DNA of 64,000 nucleotides from Kumtagia sp963829135 (GCA_963829135.1 CAWHHO010000009.1:21198-85197), one strand, 5' to 3'; positions 52,264 to 62,063 are shown, counted from the stretch's first letter. Numbers and translations are program-made. Notes: generated by a model from the sequence alone, not told the origin.

Positions 52264-55200
52264 CTACTCCGCCGCAACGCTCATCCGCAGCCGCTCCATC
52301 TCCTGCAGGGCGCGGCGGTATTCGACCGGCATCACCTTCCGGAATTTCGGCCGGAAGGCCGCCCAGTTTTCCAGAATGTCCTTGGCGCGGGTCGAACCGG
52401 TGTAGTGCGCGTGATTGGAAATCAGTTGCACCAGCCGCTCCTCATCGTGCCGCGTCATGTCGCCCGATACGTCGACGCGGCCTTTGTGCGCCAGGTCGCC
52501 GCCATGATGGTGGAGCTTCTCCAGCATGTCGTCTTCCTCGGGCACGGGCTCCAGCTCGACCATCGCCATGTTGCAGCGCTCGGCAAAGTCGCCTTCCTCG
52601 TCAAGTACATAGGCGACACCACCCGACATGCCCGCAGCGAAGTTGCGGCCCGTCTTGCCGATGACGACGACGATCCCTCCGGTCATGTACTCGCAACCAT
52701 GATCGCCGACGCCTTCGACGACGGCGGCTGCCCCCGAATTGCGCACGGCAAAACGTTCGCCGGCAACGCCGCGGAAGTAGCACTCACCCTCGATTGCACC
52801 ATAAAGAACGGTATTGCCGATGATGATCGAATCCTCGGCAACGATGCGCGCATCATCCGGCGGGCGGATGACGATGCGGCCACCAGACAGGCTCTTGCCG
52901 ACATAGTCGTTGCCGTCACCGACCAACTCGACCGAAATGCCACGCGTCAGGAAGGCGCCGAAGGACTGGCCCGCCGTACCGATGAGCCTGATCGAGATCG
53001 TGTCTTCCTTAAGCCCCTTGTGCCGGAAGCGCTTGGCCACTTCGCCGGCCAGCATCGCGCCGGCCGAACGATCGACGTTGCGGATAGGCAGTTCGATCTT
53101 CACGGGAATCCTGGCTTCCAGTGCCGGGCGCGCCAGTTCAATCAGCTTGCGGTCAAGCACGTCATCGATCGGATGCTTTTGGCGCTCGGTCCAATGAATG
53201 GCGTCTGCAGGTGCATCCGGCTTGTAGAAGATGCGGCTGAAATCGAGCCCCTTGGCCTTCCAGTGGTCGACCATCTCCCGTTTCTCAAGAAGATCGGATG
53301 CGCCGACGATCTGGTCCATACGGGTGAAGCCCATCTCAGACAAGAATTCGCGCACCTCCTCCGCAACGTAGAAGAAATAGTTGATCACATGCTCCGGCGT
53401 ACCCTTGAAGCGCTTGCGCAGTACCGGATCCTGGGTAGCAACGCCGACCGGACAGGTGTTCAGATGACACTTGCGCATCATTATGCAGCCCGCGGCGATG
53501 AGCGGCGCGGTCGAGAAGCCGAACTCGTCAGCCCCAAGCAATGCCCCGACGATGACGTCTCGACCGGTGCGCAGGCCGCCATCGACCTGCAACGCCACGC
53601 GGCTGCGCAGCCCATTGAGCACAAGCGTCTGATGCGTTTCCGCGAGACCCATCTCCCACGGCGAGCCGGCGTGCTTGAGCGAAGTCAACGGCGACGCGCC
53701 GGTTCCGCCGTCATAACCGGAGATGGTGATGTGATCGGCGCGCGCCTTGGCAACGCCGGCGGCAACCGTGCCGACACCAACCTCGGAGACCAGCTTGACC
53801 GAAACATCCGCCGCCGGGTTGACGTTCTTCAGGTCGAAGATCAACTGTGCAAGATCCTCGATTGAATAGATGTCATGGTGCGGCGGCGGAGAGATCAGGC
53901 CGACGCCAGGCGTCGAATGCCGGGTCTTGGCGATCGTGGCGTCAACCTTGTGGCCGGGCAGTTGACCGCCCTCACCCGGCTTCGCGCCTTGCGCCACCTT
54001 GATCTGCATCATGTCGGAATTGACGAGATATTCCGCTGTCACGCCGAAACGTCCGGACGCCACTTGCTTGATCGCCGAGCGCTCGGGGTTCGCCCCGCCA
54101 CCCGGCAGCGGCAGGTAGCGGTCCGGCTCCTCTCCGCCTTCGCCGGTGTTCGACTTGCCGCCGATCTTGTTCATGGCACGCGCCAGCGTCGTGTGCGCCT
54201 CGCGGCTGATCGAACCGAACGACATCGCGCCGGTCGAGAACAGCTTGACGATCTCGGCTGCCGGCATAACTTCGTCGAGCGGCACCTTGGCCCGGCCGGT
54301 ATCTTCGGCGGTCCTGATCCTGAATAGGCCGCGGATGGACTTTGCCGCCGCGGTGCTGCTGTCCATCTGCTGCGAGAACTCCTTGAAGGTGGACCAGGAG
54401 CCGTGACGAACCGCATGCTGCAACGAGGCTACCGCGTCCGGCGACCACATATGGGCCTCGCCGCGCATGCGGAAAAGATATTCGCCTCCGACCTCGAGCG
54501 AGTTGCGAAGCACCGGATCGTCGCTGAAGGCGTCCGTGTGGCGGCTGACCGTTTCGGTGGCGACCTCCTCCAGCCCAACGCCCTCGATCATCGAGGCGGT
54601 GCCAGTAAAGTACTGCTCGACGAAGTCGCTCTTCAGTCCAACCGCATCGAAAATCTGCGCACCGCAATAGGACTGGTAGGTGGAGATGCCCATCTTGGAC
54701 ATCACCTTGAGAATGCCCTTCCCGATTGACTTGATATAGCGCGAGACGACCTCAGAAGCATCGACCTCTTTCGGCATGTCGCCACGATGATGCATGTCAA
54801 GCAGCGTGTCGAAGGCGAGATATGGATTGATTGCCTCCGCGCCATATCCCGCGAGGCAGCAGAAATGGTGGACTTCGCGCGGTTCGCCGGATTCCACGAC
54901 CAGGCCGACGGATGTGCGCAGCCCTTTGCGGATCAGGTGGTGGTGGACGGCGGCCGTCGCCAGCAGCGATGGAATGGCGATGCGGTCGGCCCCGACCTGC
55001 CGGTCGGACAGGACGATGATGTTATAGCCGCCGGCCACGGCCGCCTCGGCGCGGTCGCAGAGGCGCTCGAGCGCGCCCTTCATGCCCGCAGCGCCTTCAG
55101 CCGCGTTGTAGGTGACGTCGAGGGTCTTGGTATCGAAGCGCTCTTCGGTGTGACCGATCGACCGGATCTTCTCGAGATCGCCGTTGGTCAGGATAGGCTG

Positions 55201-56997
55201 GCGCACCTCCAGCCGCTTCTTGCGCGACGAGCCGACCAGATCGAAAATATTCGGTCGGGGGCCGATAAAGGAGACCAGGCTCATCACCAGTTCTTCGCGG
55301 ATCGGATCGATTGGCGGGTTGGTGACCTGCGCGAAGTTCTGCTTGAAATAGGTATAGAGCAGCTTCGACTTATCCGACATCGCCGAAATCGGCGTGTCGG
55401 TGCCCATCGAGCCGACAGCCTCCTGGCCAGTCGTCGCCATCGGAGACATGAGCAGCTTGGTGTCTTCCTGCGTGTAACCAAACGCCTGCTGGCGATCGAG
55501 CAGGGTCACATCCTTGCGCAGCGCGCGCGGCTCGACCGGCTTCAATTCCTCTAGAATCAGCTGGGTATTTCCGAGCCATGTCTTGTAAGGATGCAGCGTC
55601 GCGATCTCGGACTTGATCTCCTCATCGGAAATGATGCGGCCTTTCACCAGATCGATCAGCAGCATTTTTCCAGGCTGGAGCCGCCACTTCTTGATGATGT
55701 GCTTCTCCGCGATCGGCAGCACGCCGGCTTCTGATGCGAGGATCACGCGGTCGTCATCGGTGACGATATAGCGCGCCGGACGGAGTCCGTTGCGATCGAG
55801 CGTGGCGCCGATCTGGCGACCATCGGTAAACACCACCGCCGCCGGTCCGTCCCAAGGCTCCATCAGTGCCGCGTGATATTCGTAGAAAGCCTTGCGGTCG
55901 GCGTCCATCGACTTGTTGCCCGCCCAGGCTTCCGGGATCAGCATCATCATGGCATGTGCCAGGCTGTAACCACCCTGAAAAAGGAACTCGAGCGCATTAT
56001 CGAAGCAGGCCGTGTCCGACTGCCCTTCATACGAAATCGGCCACAGCTTCGAAATGTCGTTGCCGAACAGTTCGGAATCGACCGATGCCTGGCGCGCCGC
56101 CATCCAGTTGTTGTTGCCGCGAACGGTATTGATTTCGCCGTTGTGGGCGACCATGCGATAGGGATGCGCCAGCTTCCACGACGGGAAGGTGTTTGTCGAA
56201 AAGCGCTGATGGACAAGGATCAGCGCCGACTCGAACCGGGGATCGCTCAAGTCCTTATAGTAAGCGCCGACCTGGTACGCGAGGAACATGCCCTTGTAGA
56301 CGATGGTGCGCGACGACAACGACACGCAATAGGCGCCGATGTCGCGATTGCTGTTCTCCGCGTAGATGCGGCCTGAAATAACCTTGCGCAGCAGATAGAG
56401 CCGCGCCTCGTATTCCTCGTCATTTTCGATTTCGGGCGCGCGGCCGACAAAGACCTGGCGATGATAGGGTTCGGCGGCAGCAATCTCCGGAGCCTTCGAC
56501 AGCGATGCGTTGTCGACAGGAACATCGCGGAATCCAATGAGCGGCAGGCCCTCGGATTGCAGCGCCTCGGCAATGATCTGCTCGACATGGGCGCGATGGT
56601 CGGCGTCCCGCGGCATGAACCAGTGCCCGACGCCATACTCCCCTATTGGGGGCAGCGTGATGCCCTGCTTTGCAAGTTCTTCGCGGAAGAAACGATCCGG
56701 AATCTGCACCAGGACGCCGGCGCCGTCGCCCATCAACGGATCGGCGCCAACCGCGCCGCGATGTGTTAGGTTTTCCAGCATGAACAGACCGTCCTTGACG
56801 ATCTGATGCGACTTTAGGCCCTTCATTTGCGCGATGAAGCCGACGCCGCATGCATCGTGCTCGTTGCGTGGATGATAGAGGCCCTGTGCGTCGGAGCGTT
56901 TGACGCGGCGGCATTCGCCGCCGCAGCAATTGCTTGCGCGCGCGTCGAAACTGGCATTTCCGTCATGGCCTCGTCCTCCGTTATGTCCATCCTTCAC
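52264..56997 (-). CDS. gltB: Glutamate synthase (NADPH) large subunit
   Basis: A 1577-residue alpha subunit of GOGAT. Residues ~40-430 are the class II glutaminase domain with the nucleophile in 'EHDACGVGFIAQMKG' (cleaved propeptide before it). The central FMN synthase domain includes 'GYDGGTGASPLTSLKHAG', the 3Fe-4S set is in 'CIMMRKCHLNTCPVGVATQD', and the C-terminal beta-helix has 'GEGGQLPG' before and 'GGIVVVIGKTGRNFAAGMSGG' after. The annotated start is GTG 56997 without a clear ribosome site. ATG 56966, out of frame, has GGAGG eight bases upstream, so an indel in the propeptide (56.90-56.96 kb) is likely. Confidence 0.93.
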   Translation of the reverse strand: MKDGHNGGRGHDGNASFDARASNCCGGECRRVKRSDAQGLYHPRNEHDACGVGFIAQMKGLKSHQIVKDGLFMLENLTHRGAVGADPLMGDGAGVLVQIPDRFFREELAKQGITLPPIGEYGVGHWFMPRDADHRAHVEQIIAEALQSEGLPLIGFRDVPVDNASLSKAPEIAAAEPYHRQVFVGRAPEIENDEEYEARLYLLRKVISGRIYAENSNRDIGAYCVSLSSRTIVYKGMFLAYQVGAYYKDLSDPRFESALILVHQRFSTNTFPSWKLAHPYRMVAHNGEINTVRGNNNWMAARQASVDSELFGNDISKLWPISYEGQSDTACFDNALEFLFQGGYSLAHAMMMLIPEAWAGNKSMDADRKAFYEYHAALMEPWDGPAAVVFTDGRQIGATLDRNGLRPARYIVTDDDRVILASEAGVLPIAEKHIIKKWRLQPGKMLLIDLVKGRIISDEEIKSEIATLHPYKTWLGNTQLILEELKPVEPRALRKDVTLLDRQQAFGYTQEDTKLLMSPMATTGQEAVGSMGTDTPISAMSDKSKLLYTYFKQNFAQVTNPPIDPIREELVMSLVSFIGPRPNIFDLVGSSRKKRLEVRQPILTNGDLEKIRSIGHTEERFDTKTLDVTYNAAEGAAGMKGALERLCDRAEAAVAGGYNIIVLSDRQVGADRIAIPSLLATAAVHHHLIRKGLRTSVGLVVESGEPREVHHFCCLAGYGAEAINPYLAFDTLLDMHHRGDMPKEVDASEVVSRYIKSIGKGILKVMSKMGISTYQSYCGAQIFDAVGLKSDFVEQYFTGTASMIEGVGLEEVATETVSRHTDAFSDDPVLRNSLEVGGEYLFRMRGEAHMWSPDAVASLQHAVRHGSWSTFKEFSQQMDSSTAAAKSIRGLFRIRTAEDTGRAKVPLDEVMPAAEIVKLFSTGAMSFGSISREAHTTLARAMNKIGGKSNTGEGGEEPDRYLPLPGGGANPERSAIKQVASGRFGVTAEYLVNSDMMQIKVAQGAKPGEGGQLPGHKVDATIAKTRHSTPGVGLISPPPHHDIYSIEDLAQLIFDLKNVNPAADVSVKLVSEVGVGTVAAGVAKARADHITISGYDGGTGASPLTSLKHAGSPWEMGLAETHQTLVLNGLRSRVALQVDGGLRTGRDVIVGALLGADEFGFSTAPLIAAGCIMMRKCHLNTCPVGVATQDPVLRKRFKGTPEHVINYFFYVAEEVREFLSEMGFTRMDQIVGASDLLEKREMVDHWKAKGLDFSRIFYKPDAPADAIHWTERQKHPIDDVLDRKLIELARPALEARIPVKIELPIRNVDRSAGAMLAGEVAKRFRHKGLKEDTISIRLIGTAGQSFGAFLTRGISVELVGDGNDYVGKSLSGGRIVIRPPDDARIVAEDSIIIGNTVLYGAIEGECYFRGVAGERFAVRNSGAAAVVEGVGDHGCEYMTGGIVVVIGKTGRNFAAGMSGGVAYVLDEEGDFAERCNMAMVELEPVPEEDDMLEKLHHHGGDLAHKGRVDVSGDMTRHDEERLVQLISNHAHYTGSTRAKDILENWAAFRPKFRKVMPVEYRRALQEMERLRMSVAAE

Positions 56998-57405
56998 GAT
57001 GCCGCGACAGCCGTAGAAAGAAGGAACACTCGACTCGAAACTTATCGCTGATAGCCGTCACTGGATAGCATCCGTCAGCCGGACTTCCGTCAATCCGGCG
57101 AGCGGAGACTGGTCACAGAACGAGCCGGAGCGGCGCGTCCTGGCGCTCGATCCGGCTGCTTCTGCTACGCAATAAATAAGACAGCAGTACTGTCCTAAAT
57201 TTCTTATGACAGAAACTGTCTCGTCGCACAAGACGGATTCGAAAACAATTGACGGAAACCGCGACCGAATATGTCGCTAAGCGACCACAATGCGCAATTT
57301 TCGTTCGCAACGTTCGCGGATGAGCTCTTAAATCTGGGACTTGAAAGCTCAAGCAAAATCCCGTTCTGTCCGGCTCCCGCCAAAACAGCCCAACGGACGG
57401 TTTCT
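56998..57405. other. 408-bp region between gltB and the threonine aldolase gene
   Basis: Divergent control region. The frame of the downstream gene is open back to 57271, but those residues do not resemble the family. AT-richer than its surroundings around 57160-57260. No clear operator. Confidence 0.5.
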
Positions 57406-58461
57406 ATGATATTCGCCTCAGACAACTGGGCCGGCGCCCATCCCAGGATCGTTGAAAGCCTCGCTCGCCATGCCGGCGGTTTTGATGCCGCCTACGGCAA
57501 CGGAACTTTGGATAGGAAGGTCGGCGAGAAATTCAACGATATTTTCGAGCGGGAATGCGCAGTCTTCTTCGTTGGAACCGGCACCGCCGCGAACTCACTC
57601 GCTCTAACCCTATTCAGTCGTCCGGGCGGGGTCGGCTTCTATCATCAAGGCGCGCATGCAATTGCGGACGAGTGCGGCGCGCCCGAGTATTTCAGCGGGG
57701 GGACGCGGCTTTGTCCGGTTGGCGGCACGCTGGGCAGGATCGACCCGAAGCTGCTCGAGGAGGCCATCGCCCGTTACCCCGCTGAGTTTGTCCATTCCGG
57801 GCGACCGGTCGCCGTATCGATCACTCAACTGACCGAGCTGGGCACGGTCTATAGCCTGGAAAATATCAAGGCGATATCTGCTGTCTGCCAAAAGGCAGGC
57901 CTCCCGCTGCATATGGACGGTGCGCGTTTCGCCAACGCGCTCGATGCGCTCGGTGCGACGCCGGCGGAGATGACCTGGAAGAGCGGCGTCGATCTCTTGT
58001 CTTTTGGGGGGACCAAAAATGGATGCTGGTGCGCCGAGGCGATCATTCTTTTCGACAAGACCAAGTCGACCGAGATGAAATTCATCCAAAAGCGCGCTGC
58101 GCAGCTTTTCTCCAAGTCGCGTTTTATCGCCGCACAGTTCGACGCCTATCTGGAGGATGACCTGTGGCTGAAAACCGCGCGCCATTCCAATGCCGTCGCC
58201 GCAAGGCTTGCTGGGCATATCCGCGCATGTAGGTCGAATACGATGCGTCTCGCGTGGGAGCCGCAGGCCAATGAAGTGTTCGCGATCGTTTCGTCGGCAG
58301 AGCAAAAACGCCTCAGGGACAAGGGCGCCGTTTTCTACACCGAGGCGGCACCGAGCGAAATACAACCAGAACTCCAGCAAGATGAAAGTGTCTGCAGGTT
58401 TGTCACCAGCTTCGCGACGACCGACGAGCAGGTGGAAACATTCGCGGAATTGCTGCGCTGA
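57406..58461 (+). CDS. ltaE: Low-specificity L-threonine aldolase
   Basis: A 351-residue fold-type I PLP enzyme cleaving L-threonine (and allo-threonine) to glycine and acetaldehyde. 'FASDNWAGAHPRIVESL' start, 'YGNGTLDRKVGEKFNDIF', 'FFVGTGTAANSLALTLF', 'LHMDGARFANAL', and 'LSFGGTKNGCWCAEA' with the PLP lysine. ATG 57406 matches the family start. Confidence 0.9.
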   Translation: MIFASDNWAGAHPRIVESLARHAGGFDAAYGNGTLDRKVGEKFNDIFERECAVFFVGTGTAANSLALTLFSRPGGVGFYHQGAHAIADECGAPEYFSGGTRLCPVGGTLGRIDPKLLEEAIARYPAEFVHSGRPVAVSITQLTELGTVYSLENIKAISAVCQKAGLPLHMDGARFANALDALGATPAEMTWKSGVDLLSFGGTKNGCWCAEAIILFDKTKSTEMKFIQKRAAQLFSKSRFIAAQFDAYLEDDLWLKTARHSNAVAARLAGHIRACRSNTMRLAWEPQANEVFAIVSSAEQKRLRDKGAVFYTEAAPSEIQPELQQDESVCRFVTSFATTDEQVETFAELLR

Positions 58462-58579
58462 GCCAGCCGAATATCGTCACGCCGGTCCTCGGCAAGATTT
58501 CTCGCGCCGACCTTGACTGACGACCCCACTGGGTGGACTAACGTGAAGGGCTTGCCTTCTGCCCAGGGAAACTTAACGA

Positions 58580-59212
58580 ATGCCGTCGACCGAAATTCTA
58601 GTCGCCTTCGCCATCACGACCGTCGTGTTCGCCTATATCCCGGGCCCAGCGATGCTCTACGCCGCCGCCCAGACGCTGGCGCGGGGCCGTTGGTCGGGCG
58701 TGATGGCTGCTCTCGGCATTCACCTCGGTTGCTACGTGCACGTCTTCGCCGCTGCAGCAGGACTGTCCGTCCTGTTCCATGTCGTGCCTGTTCTCTACCT
58801 TGCCGTGAAGCTGGCCGGCGCGTCCTACCTGATCTGGCTGGGTATCTCGATGTTTCGCGCCAGGCCCGGAGGTAGTGTCGCTTTTTCCAGCATGCAGCCT
58901 AGGTCGGCGCGGCGCGCATTCTTTGAAAGCATTACTGTCGAGGTACTTAACCCGAAGACCGCTATCTTCTTCGTCGCGTTCCTGCCGCAGTTCATCGACG
59001 CGTCTGCAGCGTTCCCGATCTGGATGCAGTTCGTCATTCTCGGAACGATCGTCAATATGATTTTTTCGTCAGCCGACATTGTCTGCGTGTTCCTGGCCGG
59101 CGCCTTGATAGCGAGACTTCGCCAGTCGAGCGGCTGGCAGCGCTTGATGCAACGCGCCGGCGGCGTCCTGTTGATCGGCCTCGGCACGCACCTTGCCCTG
59201 CAGCGAAGCTAA
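58580..59212 (+). CDS. LysE family amino acid exporter
   Basis: A 210-residue RhtB/LysE transporter with six hydrophobic helices: 'TTVVFAYIPGPAMLYAAAQTLARGRWSGVMAALGIHLG' contains the conserved PGP motif; 'EVLNPKTAIFFVAFLPQF' is the second family marker. The exported solute is unknown. 118 bp after the threonine aldolase gene, same strand. A terminator follows. Confidence 0.9.
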   Translation: MPSTEILVAFAITTVVFAYIPGPAMLYAAAQTLARGRWSGVMAALGIHLGCYVHVFAAAAGLSVLFHVVPVLYLAVKLAGASYLIWLGISMFRARPGGSVAFSSMQPRSARRAFFESITVEVLNPKTAIFFVAFLPQFIDASAAFPIWMQFVILGTIVNMIFSSADIVCVFLAGALIARLRQSSGWQRLMQRAGGVLLIGLGTHLALQRS

Positions 59213-59229
59213 TTAATCTCCCACAACAG

Positions 59230-59251
59230 AACGGCGCCCGAGGGCGCCGTT
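59230..59251. terminator. Bidirectional terminator between LysE and Hsp20 genes
   Basis: Perfect 9-bp stem AACGGCGCC (59230-59238) / GGCGCCGTT (59243-59251) with a CGAG loop, between convergent genes. Confidence 0.7.
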
Positions 59252-59275
59252 CCGGATCAAAATGCCGACAGCCGC

Positions 59276-59740
59276 TTAAGCTGCCTTGGCTTCGATCTGC
59301 TTGGCCTTGTCCTGTGCGCTCGAAATCGCGATCTTGCGCGGCTTCAGCTCCTCGGGAACATTTCGCTTCAGGTCTATATGCAAGAGACCATTCTTAAGGT
59401 TGGCGCCGACGACCTCGACGTGGTCTGCGAGCTGGAACCGGCGCTCGAAAGAGCGTCCGGCAATTCCGCGATAGATAACCTCGCTGCCTTCGCCGGTAGG
59501 CTCTTCCTTGCGTTCACCCTTCACGCTCAGCACGTTTCGATGCGATTCGATTTCGATCTCGCTATCCGAGAAGCCGGCAACCGCCATGGAGACGCGATAG
59601 GCATCTTCGCCCGTCCGCTCAATGTTATACGGCGGATATGTCTGCGCGCTCTCAGGCTGGCCGATCGAATCCAACATGTTGAAAAGCCGGTCGAAGCCGA
59701 CGGTCGAGCGATAAAGCGGGGAAAAATCAACGTGACGCAT
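59276..59740 (-). CDS. Hsp20 family small heat-shock protein
   Basis: A 154-residue class A IbpA-like alpha-crystallin protein: 'SPLYRSTVGFDRLFNMLDS', 'YPPYNIERTGEDAYRVSMAVAGF', 'RSFERRFQLADHVEVVGANLKNGLLHIDL' and the C-terminal 'RKIAI' IXI-type motif. A chaperone that holds unfolding proteins. Its mRNA leader ends in a hairpin over the Shine-Dalgarno sequence of the ROSE type, implying translation control by heat. Confidence 0.93.
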   Translation of the reverse strand: MRHVDFSPLYRSTVGFDRLFNMLDSIGQPESAQTYPPYNIERTGEDAYRVSMAVAGFSDSEIEIESHRNVLSVKGERKEEPTGEGSEVIYRGIAGRSFERRFQLADHVEVVGANLKNGLLHIDLKRNVPEELKPRKIAISSAQDKAKQIEAKAA

Positions 59741-59850
59741 TGTCTGTTCTCCTGATTGAGCAACAATTTTGGCGTTTGACCCTTTTGCGAAACCCGTATT
59801 CGGCCTTTCGCATGGATCAGCAGTCCCTGATCGGCGACCGCATGAGAGAT
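59741..59850 (-). promoter_or_regulatory. ROSE-like RNA thermometer in the Hsp20 leader
   Basis: On the minus strand, GTTGCTC and GAGAAC (59746-59764) pair as GUU-(bulged G)-CUC with GAG-AAC, covering the AGGAG ribosome site six bases before the ATG. The UUGCU opposite the ribosome site is the ROSE hallmark. Upstream lies a stronger hairpin, GCGAAA...TTTCGC (59780-59815). ROSE elements are known before rhizobial hsp20 genes. Confidence 0.65.
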
Positions 59851-60050
59851 GTGGGTACCCAGTTTTTTCATTTCAAGGAACCGCGGGCCAAAAAAATTTC
59901 AGCCGAGTATGAACCCCATATGAACGGGGTCTTCGGCCTGCATTCAGGGAAGCCGCGCTAAATCCAACCAAATCTAGAGAAAGTGGTGGGTCTCCACTCA
60001 CCACGACGGGGCCGAACCGGGTGCAACGTCCCCTTCCTCCCGGGTCGAAA

Positions 60051-60084
60051 AGGCCGGAAGCCCGCTACATGCGGCTTCCGGCCT
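60051..60084 (-). terminator. Strong hairpin with T-run on the minus strand
   Basis: 12-bp stem AGGCCGGAAGCC / GGCTTCCGGCCT, followed on the minus strand by TTTTC. The stretch 59851-60202 has no clear gene; the upstream plus-strand sequence 59975-60050 contains an anti-Shine-Dalgarno-like CTTCCTCCC. What transcript this ends is not clear. Confidence 0.5.
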
Positions 60085-60202
60085 GCTCCATTCCAGAATT
60101 CTCTTCGCGCAAGTTACGGGCGAATTCTTTGCAAATGCCCTTTATCTTCCTAACTTCGACGAGCGTCTTCAGAGCGCGCAAGGATTGGACGAACCGACTT
60201 GC

Positions 60203-61177
60203 ATGAGTGAGCTGTTTTTCGACATTCCCGGCAATCCGCGCCCCGAACACGCCACCGGCGGCTTCCTTACGACGCGCGACGGTTTGCGCTTGCGCTACGC
60301 GTGCTTCACGCCAGACATTCGTCCTCTCAAGGGTACAGTCATCGTCCTTGCCGGACGCAATGAGAGCATCGAGAAATATTTCGAGACCATACGCAATCTC
60401 GGCGACCGCGGACTGGCCGTGGCAATGCTCGACTGGCGGGGGCAAGGGGCCTCCGATCGATTGATGCGCGACCCGATGCGCGGTCACGTGGCCAGCTTCG
60501 ACGATTACGCTGCGGACTTGGAGCAGTTTTTCCGGGAGATCGTGCTTCCGGATTGCCGCGGACCCTATTTCATCCTCGCCCATTCAACCGGTGCGCTCAT
60601 CGCATTGCTTGCCGCCCGAACGCTTGCCAGCAAGGTGAGGCGTATGGTGCTGCTGGCGCCGTTTCTTGGCGTCTACGGAGTTCCATTTTCGATGAAGACG
60701 GTCAGGCGGATCGCGAATACGCTGTACTGGACTGGCCTCGGCCGGCGCTACGCCGGCGGTAGCAAGCGGCCGTCCACTCTCCTGCCGTTCGAAGGGAACA
60801 AGCTCACGCACGATTCGAGGCGTTATCGCCGCAACGTTCTGCTGCACGAAACCCATCCGCAGCTGGCGCTTGGGGGGCCGACAGTCTCTTGGCTGCGCGC
60901 CGCCTGCATCGCCGCCGATCGAGTTCAGGAGCCGCACTTCGTCGCCACTTACCGCGTGCCGACATTGGTGATCGCGGCCGGTGAGGAAGCAATCGTCTCA
61001 AATCCGGCGATCGAAACCTATGCGAGGCGACTCAAGGTGGGTTCACTAATCATGATCGATGGCGCCAGGCACGAGCTTCTCCAGGAAAGCGATTTCTATA
61101 GAGAGCAGGTATTCGCGGCGTTCGACGCCTTCGTGCCCGGCTCGGGAACGGATCTGATGGGATCGACTGAAGCCTGA
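60203..61177 (+). CDS. Alpha/beta hydrolase (lysophospholipase / monoacylglycerol lipase-like)
   Basis: A 324-residue serine hydrolase: 'TTRDGLRLRYACF', 'VIVLAGRNESIEKY', 'MLDWRGQGASDR', nucleophile elbow 'ILAHSTGALIALL' (HSTGA in place of the classic GxSxG), Asp region 'TLVIAAGEEAIVSNP' and catalytic His in 'IDGARHELLQE'. Most like PldB-type lysophospholipases. ATG 60203. Convergent with hisN, with 13 bp between. Confidence 0.87.
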   Translation: MSELFFDIPGNPRPEHATGGFLTTRDGLRLRYACFTPDIRPLKGTVIVLAGRNESIEKYFETIRNLGDRGLAVAMLDWRGQGASDRLMRDPMRGHVASFDDYAADLEQFFREIVLPDCRGPYFILAHSTGALIALLAARTLASKVRRMVLLAPFLGVYGVPFSMKTVRRIANTLYWTGLGRRYAGGSKRPSTLLPFEGNKLTHDSRRYRRNVLLHETHPQLALGGPTVSWLRAACIAADRVQEPHFVATYRVPTLVIAAGEEAIVSNPAIETYARRLKVGSLIMIDGARHELLQESDFYREQVFAAFDAFVPGSGTDLMGSTEA

Positions 61178-61190
61178 TCGTTGGCGGGTG

Positions 61191-61964
61191 TTATCTTGCC
61201 AGTAGCGCCCGCGCAGCCTCGTGCAGTTCCGGCGTTGCAGCTGCCAGAATATCGCCGCCTTTCTCGGCAGGGCCACCATTGAACGTCGTGACCACGCCGC
61301 CGGCCTGCTCAATAAGGGGGATGAGCGCCGCAATGTCGTAGGGCTGCAGGCCGGGATCGGCGACGATATCCACCTGCCCCGCCGCGATCATGGCAAAGGC
61401 GTAGCAATCTGTCCCATACCGCGAAAGCCGCACTTTCTCTTCCAATCTGTCGAAGCGTGCCCGCGAGTCGCCCTTGAACAGCGCCGGGGTCGTCGTGAAC
61501 AGAATGGCATCGGACAGTGAGGTGATCTTGCGAGTCTCAAGCGGGCGTGTCCCGCCCGGTCCCTCATAAATCGCCTCGGAACCAGTCGCGTAGAATAATT
61601 CCCCCGTAAAAGGCTGGGACATGAACCCGGCCAGTGCGTCGTCATCCACCGTCAGCCCGACCAGGGTGCCCCAAACCGGAATGCCGGAGATGAACGCCCG
61701 CGTTCCGTCAATTGGATCGATAATCCACTGATGATTGCTGTCCGCGTTCTCCGCGCCATGCTCCTCTCCCAGTATGCCGTGATCCGGATACTCGGTGGAA
61801 ATCAGTGCCCGAATTGCCCGTTCGGCTTCCTTGTCGGCTTCCGTAACCGGGTCGAATCCGGTGGCGAGCTTGTTGGCAATCGCCCCGGCGCTGCGGAAGC
61901 GCGGCAGAGTTTCCGCTGCCGCCGCAGCCGCGAGGCGGCGAAAGAAATCCGCAGAAACAATCAA
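61191..61964 (-). CDS. hisN: Histidinol-phosphatase (inositol monophosphatase family)
   Basis: About 257 residues of the IMPase/SuhB superfamily, dephosphorylating L-histidinol phosphate in histidine synthesis. 'VTEADKEAERAIRALI', 'GILGEEHG', 'WIIDPIDGTRAFISGIPVWGTLVGL' (Mg2+ and phosphate site), 'LQPYDIAALIPLIEQAGGVV'. HisN is chosen over SuhB because of the GIPVWG segment and the cpdR neighbourhood in related genomes. No ATG is available; TTG 61964 with AAAGGTG upstream gives the family N-terminus, and the frame is open to 61988. Confidence 0.85.
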   Translation of the reverse strand: MIVSADFFRRLAAAAAAETLPRFRSAGAIANKLATGFDPVTEADKEAERAIRALISTEYPDHGILGEEHGAENADSNHQWIIDPIDGTRAFISGIPVWGTLVGLTVDDDALAGFMSQPFTGELFYATGSEAIYEGPGGTRPLETRKITSLSDAILFTTTPALFKGDSRARFDRLEEKVRLSRYGTDCYAFAMIAAGQVDIVADPGLQPYDIAALIPLIEQAGGVVTTFNGGPAEKGGDILAAATPELHEAARALLAR

Positions 61965-62063
61965 ATGGCACCTTTGGGAATCGAGCAATGTTGCTGAAAT
62001 ATCACGCGCGGCGCAAAGGGCGATACAATTATCATAATGAATTAAGAATTGAGCCGCCGTCGC

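Noticed and set aside
52246..53865. Long plus-strand open frame of ~539 residues opposite gltB
   Set aside because: Lies wholly antisense to the conserved gltB coding sequence, has no ribosome site and shows composition typical of a GC-rich shadow frame.
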